Shown here: piece after piece, positions 1 to 7,809 of the stretch
Layout: every line of letters begins with the position of its first letter
Numbering within the stretch: the first letter of the stretch is position 1
NCBI RefSeq assembly: GCF_900177415.1
Contig: NZ_FXAF01000011.1
Coordinates: 1 to 64,000, forward strand
DNA length: 64,000 bases
From: Xaviernesmea oryzae
GTDB lineage: Bacteria > Pseudomonadota > Alphaproteobacteria > Rhizobiales > Rhizobiaceae
Direction: 5' to 3'
Translations under genes and position numbers: made by a program
Notes under the pieces: generated by a model
What the model saw: the letters and a program-made list of their open reading frames with translations, nothing else
Told to the model about the DNA's origin: nothing
Databases searched by the model: none

Positions 1-788
1 GATTTGAAGCGCAGCCGCGGCGTGAAGAAGCGTTCCCTCACCAGATTGACCTGGTTCTCGACCTGGCCCTTCTCCCACCCCGACGCCGGCGTGCAGGCCA
101 CCGGTTCGATCAGGTAATGGCTGCACATCTGTAGGAAGCGGCGATTGTATTGCCGTTCCTTGCCGACGAAGACCGTCTCCACCGCGGTCTTCATGTTATC
201 GTAGATGCCGCGCGTGCAGGCCCCGCCCAAGAAGGCGAACGCCCGGTCATGGGCGTCGAAGACCATCTCCTGCGTCTCGCGCGGATAGGCTCTCACATAC
301 ATCATCCGGCTGTGGCAGAGCCGGACATGGGCAACCTTCACTGTGGTCGTCACGCCGTTCAGCACGACGATCTCGTGGCTCCAGTCGAACTGGTAGGCCT
401 CGCCGGGCGCATAATAGAGCGGGACATAGGCTTCCGCCGTCACGGAGCCGCGCTCCTTCGCCCATGTCCTCGCGTAGCGCCGAACGGTGTCATAACCCCC
501 CTCGTAGCCGAGGTCGCGCAAGTCCTCGAATATCCGGATCAGTGTCAGCCGTTCGCGAGAGGATTTGGCCTCATTGGCGAGCAGCATACCATCGAGCTGA
601 TCGCGCCAGGGCCCGAGCTTCGGCTGAGGTTGACGGGTCCGCTCGTATTTGAACTCCGTCTCATCGCTGCGCAGAACCTTCCGCACCACCTTGCGCGATA
701 TGCCAAGCTCTCGGCAGATCGCCTTGATCGACTTGCCCTGCACACGCGAAAGCCGCCGTATCTTCAGAATTGTCTCCACAACAAGCAT
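1..788 (-). CDS. istA: IS21 family transposase IstA, N-terminal part
   Basis: The frame is open for 262 codons from the ATG at 788 to the window edge, so the C-terminal part is missing only because the window ends. The N-terminus is an HTH of the IS21 type (about residues 12-35, with the string CRELGISRKVVRKVL). An rve-type integrase core begins near residue 110, with the first catalytic aspartate in YQFDWSHE. A later conserved stretch reads GIYDNMKTAV. No frameshift is seen, so this copy could be active. IstA is the DDE transposase that works with the ATPase IstB, whose gene would lie further left. Confidence 0.9.
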   Translation of the reverse strand, partial: MLVVETILKIRRLSRVQGKSIKAICRELGISRKVVRKVLRSDETEFKYERTRQPQPKLGPWRDQLDGMLLANEAKSSRERLTLIRIFEDLRDLGYEGGYDTVRRYARTWAKERGSVTAEAYVPLYYAPGEAYQFDWSHEIVVLNGVTTTVKVAHVRLCHSRMMYVRAYPRETQEMVFDAHDRAFAFLGGACTRGIYDNMKTAVETVFVGKERQYNRRFLQMCSHYLIEPVACTPASGWEKGQVENQVNLVRERFFTPRLRFK

Positions 789-789
789 C

Positions 790-821
790 CAAATAAAAAG
801 CCTCCGATGAAACCGGAGGCT
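790..821 (-). terminator. Rho-independent terminator upstream of istA
   Basis: On the minus strand an 8-bp GC-rich stem (AGCCTCCG/CGGAGGCT, 799-821) is followed by TTTTTATTT. It lies between the element end and the istA start and faces into istA, so it would stop transcription entering from the flanking host DNA. Confidence 0.7.
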
Positions 822-903
822 GTTGTAACCCCATCGCAGATGGGGGTCCCGTTTGGACGCCGATCACCCCATGTGCGGGGTCCTTATTCCATGCCTAATC
901 ACA

Positions 904-1174
904 GTTTGGTGCCAACACGCCTTGTAGTGGCAAGAAGGGCGGCATCGCAGGCTGTCAGGGCGACACCTTCATCTGCAACGATGGGTCGGTGAGCGCGAGC
1001 AAAAAATCTTGCTCGGCGTCTTTTCGCGGCGTCGGACTGCTTGGCACGGGAAGCGATATGTCACCGGCGGCGACAGGCGAATGTTCGTGTCGATCGGGAA
1101 CTTACTGCACAGGCCCGCGAGGCGGCCGCTACTGCATCACCGATAGTGGTGGGAAGAGCTATTTGAGGAAGTGA
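904..1174 (+). pseudogene. C-terminal remnant of a secreted cysteine-rich protein, cut by the IS21 element
   Basis: An open frame enters directly from the IS boundary and ends at the stop at 1172-1174. It encodes about 90 residues with regularly placed cysteines, including PCSGKKGG, CNDGS, SCSAS, CSCRSG, YCTGPRGG and RYCITDSGGKSYLRK. I recall this pattern from small exported proteins of rhizobia, sometimes as a tail on longer proteins, but the function is unknown to me. The start and any signal peptide are absent, so the IS insertion most likely removed or separated the 5' part. An internal GTG at 989 could start a 61-codon peptide but has no clear ribosome site. Confidence 0.65.
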
Positions 1175-1364
1175 TGCCGGAGACCCGCATCAGTCGCATC
1201 AGCCTGTGGAGCGATGGCAGTCCATTACACTCGCCTTCGGGCGGTCTCGTGCTGTTGGGGCGCATCTTCCCGGGGGGGGCGCTGCACCGCTGTCGGCAGG
1301 GCAGTTCATAAATCAACTTTAACGAAAGTCCTCTAATCTCATGAGCAACCATGGGGAGGGCTGC

Positions 1365-3062
1365 ATGCGCTTATCTGGACTCATCATCAAAAACTATCGC
1401 CGTGTGGGCGAAATCGAATGCAAAATAAAAATTGACCAGATCGTTGTTTTGGTCGGACAGAACAACTCGGGAAAATCAACGGTCCTCGATGCTTATGAAT
1501 TATTTGCGTCGGGCGGTAAAGAAGTTGATGCAAGTCATTTTCACAATGGTGATGCGAAGCGGCCGATCGAGATCATCGGTGTCTTCAACAAGCTCACTGA
1601 TGAAGATCGCGAAACACTCGGTAAGCAGTGGGAGCACGACGACCCGGATCACGGATCCTGTATAAAGGTCAAGTGGGTTTGGAGTGCACCTTCACAGCGT
1701 GGCCAGAAACAGGCGTATAGGCCCGGAACTGGCTCGTATGAGGCTGGTGGCCTTGGCGGCTGGGATTCGCTACTGCAGAGCCGGGTGCCACGCCCAGTGC
1801 GAATTCGCCCGACGGATCCGGTCGACACTACCCAGACCAAAATCGTCGGAATGCTGAAAGATCACATCAAGACGAAATTGAAAGCAGATTCCTCCGGCAC
1901 TACTGCGGTTCTGGCCGAAATCGAGAAGCTGGCCGCCCAGTTGTATGAGGAATCAAAGGGGACCATCAACGACATCTCCAACAAGATTACCGAACAAGTC
2001 TCGACCGTTTTCCCCGGCACAGTCATAGAGGTGATTCCACGATCGAAAGATGCGATCGACGAAAAGATCATCGCTGCAGATTCCTATCTGAAAATCGGCA
2101 CTTCAGACGGCAACGGTTCTTCTTTGGTGTTGCAAGGCACAGGTCTGCAACGTGCGTTGCTGTGGTCAGCGCTTTCGGTGATGTCTGACCTTCCCTCCGG
2201 AAAAAAGAAGGCTGCCAACGAAGAAGATGAGCCGCCGCGCGTTCTCTTGATCGACGAACCGGAAGCGTTCCTACATCCGCCGACCGTCCGAATGGCCCGC
2301 GACGCTCTCTATGATTTCGCGCTCAAAAACCCGAACTGGCAGGTGATAGCCACGACACATTCACCCGTCTTCATCGATGTGGCAAAGGACCACACAACAA
2401 TCATCAGGGTGGATGCGAGCTCTCCTCAGCGGCACTATGTCTCCACTGATGAGGTTGGGTTTAAAGAGCCTGAGCGGAAAAGGCTTGCAATGGTCCGCGC
2501 TTGTCACCCGTTCGTAAACGAGTTCTTCTTTTTTGATGAGATCATTCTCGTGGAAGGTCCAACCGAGAACGTTGTTGTAAGCACCCTTGCCGAGATATTG
2601 GGAAAGCAAGTTCATGTCATAGACTGCCTTGGAAAGGCGAATATCCCGATGTTCGCCAAGATCCTGAATCACTTCCAGGTGCCATATGTCGTCATTCACG
2701 ATTCCGACGTCCCCAGGGCGAAAAGAAAAGATAAGATCATCGCCAATCCGATGTGGGCGGTAAATGAGGAGATTCGCAAGACGGTTGCAGAATCAAAGGC
2801 CGGCGCGAACATCTTCGTCCAGTTTCCAAACTTCGAAGGGGCGTTTTGCCCTGAAGAGCTGAGGTCTGGTAAGGTAGATAATGTGATCGCCATTTTGGCG
2901 GACGAAAGTTCCGAGTATCGGGCACGGATTCTCAATGCTTATGATAAGGTCTTTGCGAAAGATGAGGCCGTAATGTGCAACTCCGAGGGAGCCTTCAAGG
3001 CTACTATGGATAAGCACATGGCAGAGCGCGGTCTGGGTGGCGAGTGGGCTTGGCAACAATAG
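1365..3062 (+). CDS. OLD-family ATP-dependent nuclease (AAA ATPase plus Toprim)
   Basis: The N-terminal half is an ABC/AAA ATPase: Walker A GQNNSGKST at about residues 31-39, Walker B LLIDEPEAFLHP near 295, and the TTHSP switch near 330. The C-terminal half has Toprim signatures, VEGPTE near 395 and HDSD near 443. OLD proteins are ATP-driven nucleases; some act against phages, alone (P2 Old) or with a helicase (Gabija). No UvrD-like partner is adjacent, so this looks like a stand-alone class 1 OLD. I chose ATG 1365 because GGGGAGG (1353-1359) precedes it at good spacing; the ATG at 1341 has none. Codon use is plainer and more AT-rich than in neighbours, which suggests acquisition. The 190 bases before it show no other gene. 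Confidence 0.85.
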   Translation: MRLSGLIIKNYRRVGEIECKIKIDQIVVLVGQNNSGKSTVLDAYELFASGGKEVDASHFHNGDAKRPIEIIGVFNKLTDEDRETLGKQWEHDDPDHGSCIKVKWVWSAPSQRGQKQAYRPGTGSYEAGGLGGWDSLLQSRVPRPVRIRPTDPVDTTQTKIVGMLKDHIKTKLKADSSGTTAVLAEIEKLAAQLYEESKGTINDISNKITEQVSTVFPGTVIEVIPRSKDAIDEKIIAADSYLKIGTSDGNGSSLVLQGTGLQRALLWSALSVMSDLPSGKKKAANEEDEPPRVLLIDEPEAFLHPPTVRMARDALYDFALKNPNWQVIATTHSPVFIDVAKDHTTIIRVDASSPQRHYVSTDEVGFKEPERKRLAMVRACHPFVNEFFFFDEIILVEGPTENVVVSTLAEILGKQVHVIDCLGKANIPMFAKILNHFQVPYVVIHDSDVPRAKRKDKIIANPMWAVNEEIRKTVAESKAGANIFVQFPNFEGAFCPEELRSGKVDNVIAILADESSEYRARILNAYDKVFAKDEAVMCNSEGAFKATMDKHMAERGLGGEWAWQQ

Positions 3063-3123
3063 CATAGGAGCCAACAGCGGAGTCGAACCGCAATCCACAG
3101 AATTCGCCATTAGGAAAGAAATT

Positions 3124-3153
3124 AGGAGCCGGTTCAATCAAGAACCGACTCCT
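3124..3153 (-). terminator. Hairpin downstream of tRNA-Asn
   Basis: A 12-bp stem with one mismatch (AGGAGCCGGTTC against GAACCGACTCCT, 5-6 base loop) lies about 30 bases beyond the tRNA-Asn 3' end. On the minus strand it is followed by a short T-rich stretch. It probably ends the tRNA transcript and may also stop the convergent OLD transcript. Confidence 0.5.
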
Positions 3154-3184
3154 GTAATATAATCAGCTACTTAGCTGAAGAAAT

Positions 3185-3259
3185 TGGCTCCCCGGGCCGG
3201 ATTCGAACCGGCGACCTGTCGATTAACAGTCGAATGCTCTACCGCTGAGCTACCAGGGA
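3185..3259 (-). tRNA. tRNA-Asn (GTT)
   Basis: A complete cloverleaf with encoded CCA. The 7-bp acceptor is TCCCTGG/CCGGGGA with discriminator G. The D stem, T stem (GCCGG/CCGGC) and anticodon loop CTGTTAA (anticodon GTT) are canonical. Confidence 0.97.
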
Positions 3260-3418
3260 TCAACCGCTTGGGTCGCGGCGTGTGCGGGGGGTAATACAAA
3301 TGCTTTGGCGTTTTGCCAAGCGGTTTTTGCAAAAAAATCCAACTTGGTTGTTTTATCCCCGTTGAAGCCCCATTTGCACGGAAAAGATTGGCTTTTCGGA
3401 TAAGGAGTTTCATCCCCG

Positions 3419-3706
3419 GTGGCAGGCGAGCGGAAATCGACAAGATTCGGAATGGACCCGCAGAGCGGCAAACTGGCGCTCGGCAGCTTGCAGATTCCCA
3501 TGCCGCGTTCGCGGATCGGTCGGGTCATTGTCGGTGTCGTGTTGATATTCGGCGGCACCTTGGGTTTCCTGCCGATTCTCGGCTTCTGGATGCTGCCGCT
3601 CGGGTTCCTGGTCCTCTCGCACGACCTGCCGCTCGTGCGGCGGCAACGGCGCCGCATCGCACTCTGGTGGGCAAGGCGCCGGGCGCGCAAGGCCGAGCAG
3701 AACTGA
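3419..3706 (+). CDS. Small membrane protein, PGPGW-like
   Basis: A 95-codon frame with a conserved-looking core: MPRSRIGR, a hydrophobic segment (about residues 37-66) containing GFLPILGFWMLPLGFLVLSHD, then a basic C-terminal tail. It probably has two short membrane spans joined by the P-L-G turn, with the Arg-rich tail in the cytoplasm. The GTG at 3419 has AAGGAG 12 bases upstream. An ATG at 3452 matches the usual N-terminus of similar rhizobial proteins better, so the start is uncertain. Function unknown. Confidence 0.75.
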   Translation: MAGERKSTRFGMDPQSGKLALGSLQIPMPRSRIGRVIVGVVLIFGGTLGFLPILGFWMLPLGFLVLSHDLPLVRRQRRRIALWWARRRARKAEQN

Positions 3707-3710
3707 AGGC

Positions 3711-4388
3711 TCAGCCGAACAGCGACGCAAGCCCCTGGCCGGCGCTGAAGGCGACATAGGCGAGCACGCCGAAATAGATGACCGTGATGACGTTGAAGAC
3801 GTAGCCGCCGAGCACGATGAGCCCGTCGCGCTGGATCATGCCCGTCGAGAGCAGCAAGATCGCGATGCCGGGCAGCGTGTTGGAGAAGGGCACGAGGCCG
3901 AGCGGGAACATCAGCAGCACGCCGGCGACGGCGATCGCGAGACCGTTCATCCGGTTGACGAGCCTGCCGGTCGTGAGCGCCGAAAGACGCGGCTTTAGAA
4001 AGCGGTCGAGGCGGGAGACGATGTTGACGCCTTTTTCGAGTGCCGGCACCAGCTTTGTGGTGTCGAGCTTGCGGTCGAGGATCTTCTTGGGCAGCCAGGG
4101 CAGGCGGTTGGCCATGATCGCCAGGCTGATCAGGATGATCGCGGCGCCGAACACGGTGCTGACGCCGGGAATGGAAACGGGGATGAGGAAGGGCAGGGAG
4201 GCCACGGCGCAGACGAGGAGCAGGCCCTGTTCCCCGACCGCATCCATCAGTTCGCGCAGCGTGACCGATTGTCCCTTGATGCCGTCGATAAGCTGGCGCA
4301 GCGTTTCGCCGAGCGAGGCCGAGGTATCCTGAAATTCGATGTTTCCGTTCAAATCAACGCTCCGCAAAGCCCCAGCGGCCGGATGCAT
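3711..4388 (-). CDS. exoD: ExoD family protein
   Basis: About 225 residues. A conserved ExoD N-terminal block (LRELMDAVGEQGLLLVCAVASLPFLIP) is followed by several hydrophobic segments and the motif PFSNTLPGIAILLLSTGMIQRDG. ExoD proteins are inner-membrane proteins first linked to exopolysaccharide production and nodule invasion in Sinorhizobium; the biochemical role is not settled. The frame extends to a GTG at 4451, but neither start has a clear ribosome site; I prefer ATG 4388. It converges on the small membrane gene before it, with 4 bases between stops. Confidence 0.85.
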   Translation of the reverse strand: MHPAAGALRSVDLNGNIEFQDTSASLGETLRQLIDGIKGQSVTLRELMDAVGEQGLLLVCAVASLPFLIPVSIPGVSTVFGAAIILISLAIMANRLPWLPKKILDRKLDTTKLVPALEKGVNIVSRLDRFLKPRLSALTTGRLVNRMNGLAIAVAGVLLMFPLGLVPFSNTLPGIAILLLSTGMIQRDGLIVLGGYVFNVITVIYFGVLAYVAFSAGQGLASLFG

Positions 4389-4493
4389 AACAGCATTCGG
4401 CCTGTGAGCAAAGACCTGAGCAAAGGCCGTGAGGCCGCATGCGCGGATCACGGCATCGAGCGAAGCTCTATCTGGAGCTGAACGGCTTGCGCT

Positions 4494-4598
4494 CTATTTC
4501 GTCTGCACCCAATAGTCATAGGCGCCGCAGGCGAGCACGATCGCGAGGATCGCGATGACGACCGGATTGAGTGTTGTGATGAATTCCAGATATTCCAC
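4494..4598 (-). CDS. 34-residue single-span membrane peptide
   Basis: A GTG start at 4598 is preceded by a perfect TAGGAGGA site at 7-base spacing. The 34-residue product starts VEYLEFITTLNPVV, has one hydrophobic helix (IAILAIVLACGAYDYW), and ends in Lys. It is too short for standard ORF cut-offs. The strong ribosome site and membrane-peptide composition argue that it is real. Function unknown. Confidence 0.6.
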   Translation of the reverse strand: MEYLEFITTLNPVVIAILAIVLACGAYDYWVQTK

Positions 4599-4772
4599 GA
4601 CGGTTCCTCCTACCGCATGTTCGCCGCCCGGTGACTCCCCCACCATGACAACGCCATCATTCTAACACAGTTCCGCCTGCTTCGCTACATTAGCGTTCTT
4701 GCACGGACTCTGGCATGCCCCGTCCCGAATCGTTAAGATGGTTCGCGGGATTGAAGACGAGGGCAGATATTG

Positions 4773-5054
4773 ATGTTCAGAGTGATAGAGGGCGGCCTTT
4801 CGGCCCGCCCATCGGCGGCGGCCGGGCCGGCGGACGATGCGGCTCCGAGCCTGGAAGACGTGCTTCGGGAAGCCGAACGGCGCATTGAGGCAACCGGCTA
4901 CGAAAGCTGGCGCAACCGGGAGACGCTGACGGGCATCCCCGTCCCGCGCGAGATCCGCTACCTGGCAATGCAGATCGGTTACGTGGCGGAAGCCATCGGC
5001 AGATTGACCGACATTCCGGCCGATTTCCGCTCCGACATCTATTGGCCCGCCTGA
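4773..5054 (+). CDS. Hypothetical protein
   Basis: A 93-residue soluble protein starting MFRVIEGG. It has an Ala/Pro-rich N-terminal linker, a helical middle (LEDVLREAERRIEATGYESWRNRETLTG) and a C-terminal helix with DIPADFRSDIYWP. ATG 4773 is preferred over the adjoining TTG. I do not recognise a domain. It is a single gene in host DNA between divergently oriented neighbours. Confidence 0.65.
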   Translation: MFRVIEGGLSARPSAAAGPADDAAPSLEDVLREAERRIEATGYESWRNRETLTGIPVPREIRYLAMQIGYVAEAIGRLTDIPADFRSDIYWPA

Positions 5055-5229
5055 AGGCCGCGATCCGTGCCGCAGGCGCCGCGAAAGATCGGCGCGATCG
5101 CCTCGATCACTTCTAAGGAGGCAACCTGCTCGCACGGCAGGAAAGGGAGCAGTTCCTGCCCGTGAAGTCGTGCTCGTTCTATCTCCGGCGAACGCACGAC
5201 GCATATCGGACCGGCCCTAAAGGCCTGGG

Positions 5230-5490
5230 TCAGCTCAGCATTTTCGCTTCGATGCTGGCAAGGACGAAGGTTTCCCGCACCTTTTCCAGGGGGAGCCTGC
5301 GTTGCAGGCAGGCGGCGCATTCCTTCAGGGCCTTGATATAGTAGGTACCTTCCCGCACCGGCCAGCGCCATTTGAGATATTCCAGGGCCTCCCGCGGGCC
5401 GCGGATTGTTTCGGGAAAACCATATCCGACACGTACTCTGACTGGGGCACTCCACAAGGCTTCGTTTGCTTCGGTTACGTCACTCATCAT
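5230..5490 (-). CDS. DUF982 domain protein (host copy)
   Basis: 86 residues with the DUF982 pattern: an aliphatic strand with VRVGYGFPETIRGPREALEYL, then RWP, a short turn, and a helix ending in an alanine-rich C-terminus. DUF982 proteins are small, abundant in rhizobia and of unknown function. ATG 5490 is preceded by GAGG at 8 bases. The prophage carries two more DUF982 genes (23817-24062 and 24200-24502). Confidence 0.75.
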   Translation of the reverse strand: MMSDVTEANEALWSAPVRVRVGYGFPETIRGPREALEYLKWRWPVREGTYYIKALKECAACLQRRLPLEKVRETFVLASIEAKMLS

Positions 5491-5788
5491 TTCCACACCT
5501 CGCATTGCGGCGCAGACAACCCGTAAGGCGGGGTTTGGTTCCATCATTTTTGATGAATTTTTCCGGTTCCGGCCTTCCACTGCCCCGCGGGGGGCTCCGG
5601 AACTCGACGGAAACCACTCCGGAAGCGCCGCATCGGCCGCGGGCATCTCCTGAAGATCGGGGAGTTTGCTGCTGTCGGCGCCGGACCTCGTCTTGTAGAT
5701 AGCCGGGGGACGTAGCGACGGAATTTTTATCCCTCGGTAACGGTCTTTCGCCTTGTTCAGGAAAAAGACGACAATCCGCTCGAACCCG
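5491..5788. other. Non-coding interval left of the tRNA-Cys promoter
   Basis: No convincing gene. Overlapping plus-strand frames lack ribosome sites and protein-like composition. It separates the DUF982 gene from the tRNA-Cys promoter. Confidence 0.5.
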
Positions 5789-5816
5789 CTTGCACCGTCA
5801 TTCGATTCGTTCTAAA
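5789..5816 (+). promoter_or_regulatory. Original host promoter of tRNA-Cys (now orphaned)
   Basis: CTTGCA (5789-5794) and TCTAAA (5811-5816) are 16 bp apart. The second element ends 34 bases before the tRNA-Cys 5' end at 5851. Since the prophage separates it from the 3' half of the tRNA, it now drives only a truncated 5' half. The same two elements with identical spacing recur before the intact tRNA at 58898-58925. Confidence 0.5.
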
Positions 5817-5847
5817 CGCCCGACACCACTCGCTCTTCATGCGTTCG

Positions 5848-5890
5848 GACGGCCTCGTGGCGGAGTGGTGACGCAGAGGACTGCAAATCC
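5848..5890 (+). repeat. attL: 5' half of tRNA-Cys, 43-bp core
   Basis: Identical over 43 bases to 58957-58999. It covers the 5' end of tRNA-Cys through the anticodon loop (GACTGCAAATCC), then diverges into phage sequence. It is not a functional tRNA because the 3' half is missing. Confidence 0.9.
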
Positions 5891-5917
5891 AAACAGGTTT
5901 GAATGATTTCAATGCGG

Positions 5918-6001
5918 TTTCTGAAAAGGGAGCCGGAAAATGCTACTTTTCGGCTGTTTTCGGCTCATTGATTTTGCTGACGTTTTCCGAGTTTTCAGAA
6001 A
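5918..6001. repeat. Candidate arm-type integrase sites near attL
   Basis: TTTCTGAAAA (5918-5927) and its reverse complement TTTTCAGAAA (5992-6001), the latter inside the 3' end of int. The same 10-mer occurs twice next to attR. Between them are two direct TTTTCGGCT copies (about 5947 and 5957) 10 bp apart, possibly Xis or accessory sites. Confidence 0.4.
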
Positions 6002-7196
6002 TGCCGAACCGCCGTTTGGTGGCCTCAAGCACACGCTTTTCGGTCTCTTTCGCATAGCCGCGATAGGCTGCGCTTGTCCGGTGCTTCGACAGTACCCGGC
6101 CCTGTCCCTCCGTCAGGCCCATCTCCTCCAGTTCCGTCATCCCGCCATGCCGCGCCTTGTCCAAGGTGAAGCCGGGGGAAAGAACGCCTTCGGCCGTCAG
6201 CTTGTCGGCGATTTCGCGGACGTCCTGAGACAGGCGCGTGCCGTCACCGAACAGCTTCCCGTTCTTCTGGCAGACGATGGATGTGCCGTATTTTGGCACG
6301 CGTTTGAAAATCGCCTCAGCTTGCGCGTACAGCGCGACAACGGCTCCGTCCTCGCCGATGTACTCAAGAGGATGCTCCGCGCGCTCTCCGGTCTTCCTGT
6401 GGCTGAATATGATCTTGTCAGGAGCGCTCTCGCCGCGATAGCCGGTCCATGGAGCATAGCCGGCGCCGATGTTGCTCGGGCGTAGGAAGAATTCGAACGC
6501 GAGGACCGCAGCAGCGGCAAGCTCGGGTCGCTTCAATCTGATGGCGCCTTCGGCAAAGGCGTAAACCGACTCGCGATCAACGTGCCCCTTGACCTTTTTT
6601 GCCCGCCGCTTGACCGTGACGCCTTCCCATGGGTTCGGTGTATCCTGGCGGAACAGGTCGGGATGATGGGGCTTCATCCGCTTCCACATGGCCTTGCAGT
6701 AGGTGACAATCTTCTCGGAGGTCCTCCCTGCGCCTTCGTCGGCAAAGGTCTTGTAGATCTTCTCCGCCGTGCTGACGCCGATGTTGGCGATCCTCAAATC
6801 CCCGACTCGGAAAAGCTGTTGCGTGGATTCGCGGGTTATTTGCGTGTCACAGACCCGATCGAAGATGCGCCGGTAATCCGGGCGGCTGAATTCCCCCACC
6901 CGCTCGAGAAAACTGTCGTGGCGGAGATAGGAATTGACCAGCCACTCGACTGTTCCGTGGCGCGTGGTGTCCGGCTCAGCCATAGGCGAGCGCTCTTTCC
7001 TCCATCCGTCCAGGCGCTCATTCCATGTGGCGGCCGCTTCGTTCAGTTCTTTTTGCGTGAGGTCGTGGCCGAGGGTAACCGACGTGAATGGGGCCCCGGC
7101 CTTCCTGTAAGCGGTCGGGCAAGTCCAATAGAAGGTGATCGATCCGCCCTGCTTCCGCTTGAACGAGGTGTATTTCGGCATGGTCATCGGCACCAT
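5943..7196 (-). CDS. int: Phage tyrosine-type integrase
   Basis: 417 residues. Catalytic positions can be read as Arg239 (FFLRPSNIG), Lys near 268, Arg349 (KARHGG), His372 (SKHR) and Tyr381 (RGYAK). The usual HxxR histidine is Asp346 here. The N-terminal half contains the arm- and core-binding domains. Start ATG 7196 has GGAGG 7 bases upstream and overlaps the previous stop by one base (TGATG). It is the last gene of the long leftward early transcript and adjoins attL, where it would cut the tRNA-Cys core. Confidence 0.92.
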   Translation of the reverse strand: MVPMTMPKYTSFKRKQGGSITFYWTCPTAYRKAGAPFTSVTLGHDLTQKELNEAAATWNERLDGWRKERSPMAEPDTTRHGTVEWLVNSYLRHDSFLERVGEFSRPDYRRIFDRVCDTQITRESTQQLFRVGDLRIANIGVSTAEKIYKTFADEGAGRTSEKIVTYCKAMWKRMKPHHPDLFRQDTPNPWEGVTVKRRAKKVKGHVDRESVYAFAEGAIRLKRPELAAAAVLAFEFFLRPSNIGAGYAPWTGYRGESAPDKIIFSHRKTGERAEHPLEYIGEDGAVVALYAQAEAIFKRVPKYGTSIVCQKNGKLFGDGTRLSQDVREIADKLTAEGVLSPGFTLDKARHGGMTELEEMGLTEGQGRVLSKHRTSAAYRGYAKETEKRVLEATKRRFGISENSENVSKINEPKTAEK

Positions 7197-7435
7197 CAGA
7201 AGACCTCCGGGTCTCCGCCGACGGCCTCTGGATTGATCACCCTGTCCAGATCGATCTTGCGCCAAGCGCGGAACTTCCCTTTGCCGGTTCCGGTCTCAAT
7301 GAATGGCCGCGGCCAGATCACGCCCACACGGCTCATGAAGGCGTCAACCGTCTTCTCGCCGGCATAGGCAGCCGCAAGCTCGTCCCGAAGGACAGCAGGC
7401 CAGCATCCGGTCGGGATTACAGCTTCCTTTGCCAT
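7196..7435 (-). CDS. Xis-like / winged-helix DNA-binding protein
   Basis: 79 residues, with a predicted helix-turn-helix (about residues 14-40) and a basic strand region GKGKFRAWRKIDLDRVINP. Size and position directly before int, with one-base stop/start overlaps on both sides, fit an excisionase or its regulator. This call rests on context and size, not a diagnostic motif. Confidence 0.6.
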   Translation of the reverse strand: MAKEAVIPTGCWPAVLRDELAAAYAGEKTVDAFMSRVGVIWPRPFIETGTGKGKFRAWRKIDLDRVINPEAVGGDPEVF

Positions 7436-7809
7436 CAATCCCCGCTTTCCCCGTAATTCACATCGCGGTTGTCCACAGGGGCCTTCTCCTCGCGAAGTGC
7501 GGCACGGCCTTCCTTGATCGCGAGCGCCTGCTTAACCGTGATGCCGAGCGCGGATGCCGCCATTTCGATGATGCAGTTATTCCAATCGCTGATCGCGCTG
7601 GTTTCGGTGGTAAACGGCCGAACCGAAAACCATTCGCCGAGGCAAGAGTTTGGAAGCCGGCCGCCGGCGATGAACGATTCGTCATCGTGGCGCCTGCATG
7701 AAATAGAATAGACGAGCCCGTTCCTGCCGAACGAATGGAGCGTTGTTCGCTGGACGTGCACGAACGCCTCTCGATCGCAGCCAGGGCATCGATAGGGGCG
7801 CGGTTTCAT
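7435..7809 (-). CDS. Hypothetical phage protein with N-terminal zinc ribbon
   Basis: 124 residues. It begins MKPRPYRCPGCDRE and has a second Cys/His pair near SCRRHDD, consistent with a small zinc-binding fold. The C-terminal half is helical. Stop and start overlap both neighbours in the leftward early operon. Function unknown. Confidence 0.75.
   Translation of the reverse strand: MKPRPYRCPGCDREAFVHVQRTTLHSFGRNGLVYSISCRRHDDESFIAGGRLPNSCLGEWFSVRPFTTETSAISDWNNCIIEMAASALGITVKQALAIKEGRAALREEKAPVDNRDVNYGESGD

Larger units (their letters stand above)
1..903 (-). mobile_element. IS21-family insertion sequence, partial (one end)
   Basis: This is one end of an IS21-like element; the rest lies left of the window. 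It contains istA reading leftward, an upstream terminator-like hairpin, and about 80 bases of terminal sequence. Two degenerate copies of a GGGGTCC..GCC..ATCA motif lie at about 844-866 and 877-903, as expected of the multiple terminal repeats of this family. Read inward from the right, the element starts TGTGATT, so I place the boundary at 903 by that TG rule. No target duplication can be tested because the other end is missing. To the right, the open frame of a broken host gene begins at once. Confidence 0.8.

Noticed and set aside
3063..3123. Fragment of tRNA or att repeat beside tRNA-Asn
   Set aside because: GAGTCGAACCG resembles a T arm, but the rest does not match tRNA-Asn and no repeat pair was found.
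5848..5890. tRNA gene at the left end
   Set aside because: Only the 5' half of tRNA-Cys is present; the sequence departs from the tRNA after the anticodon loop.
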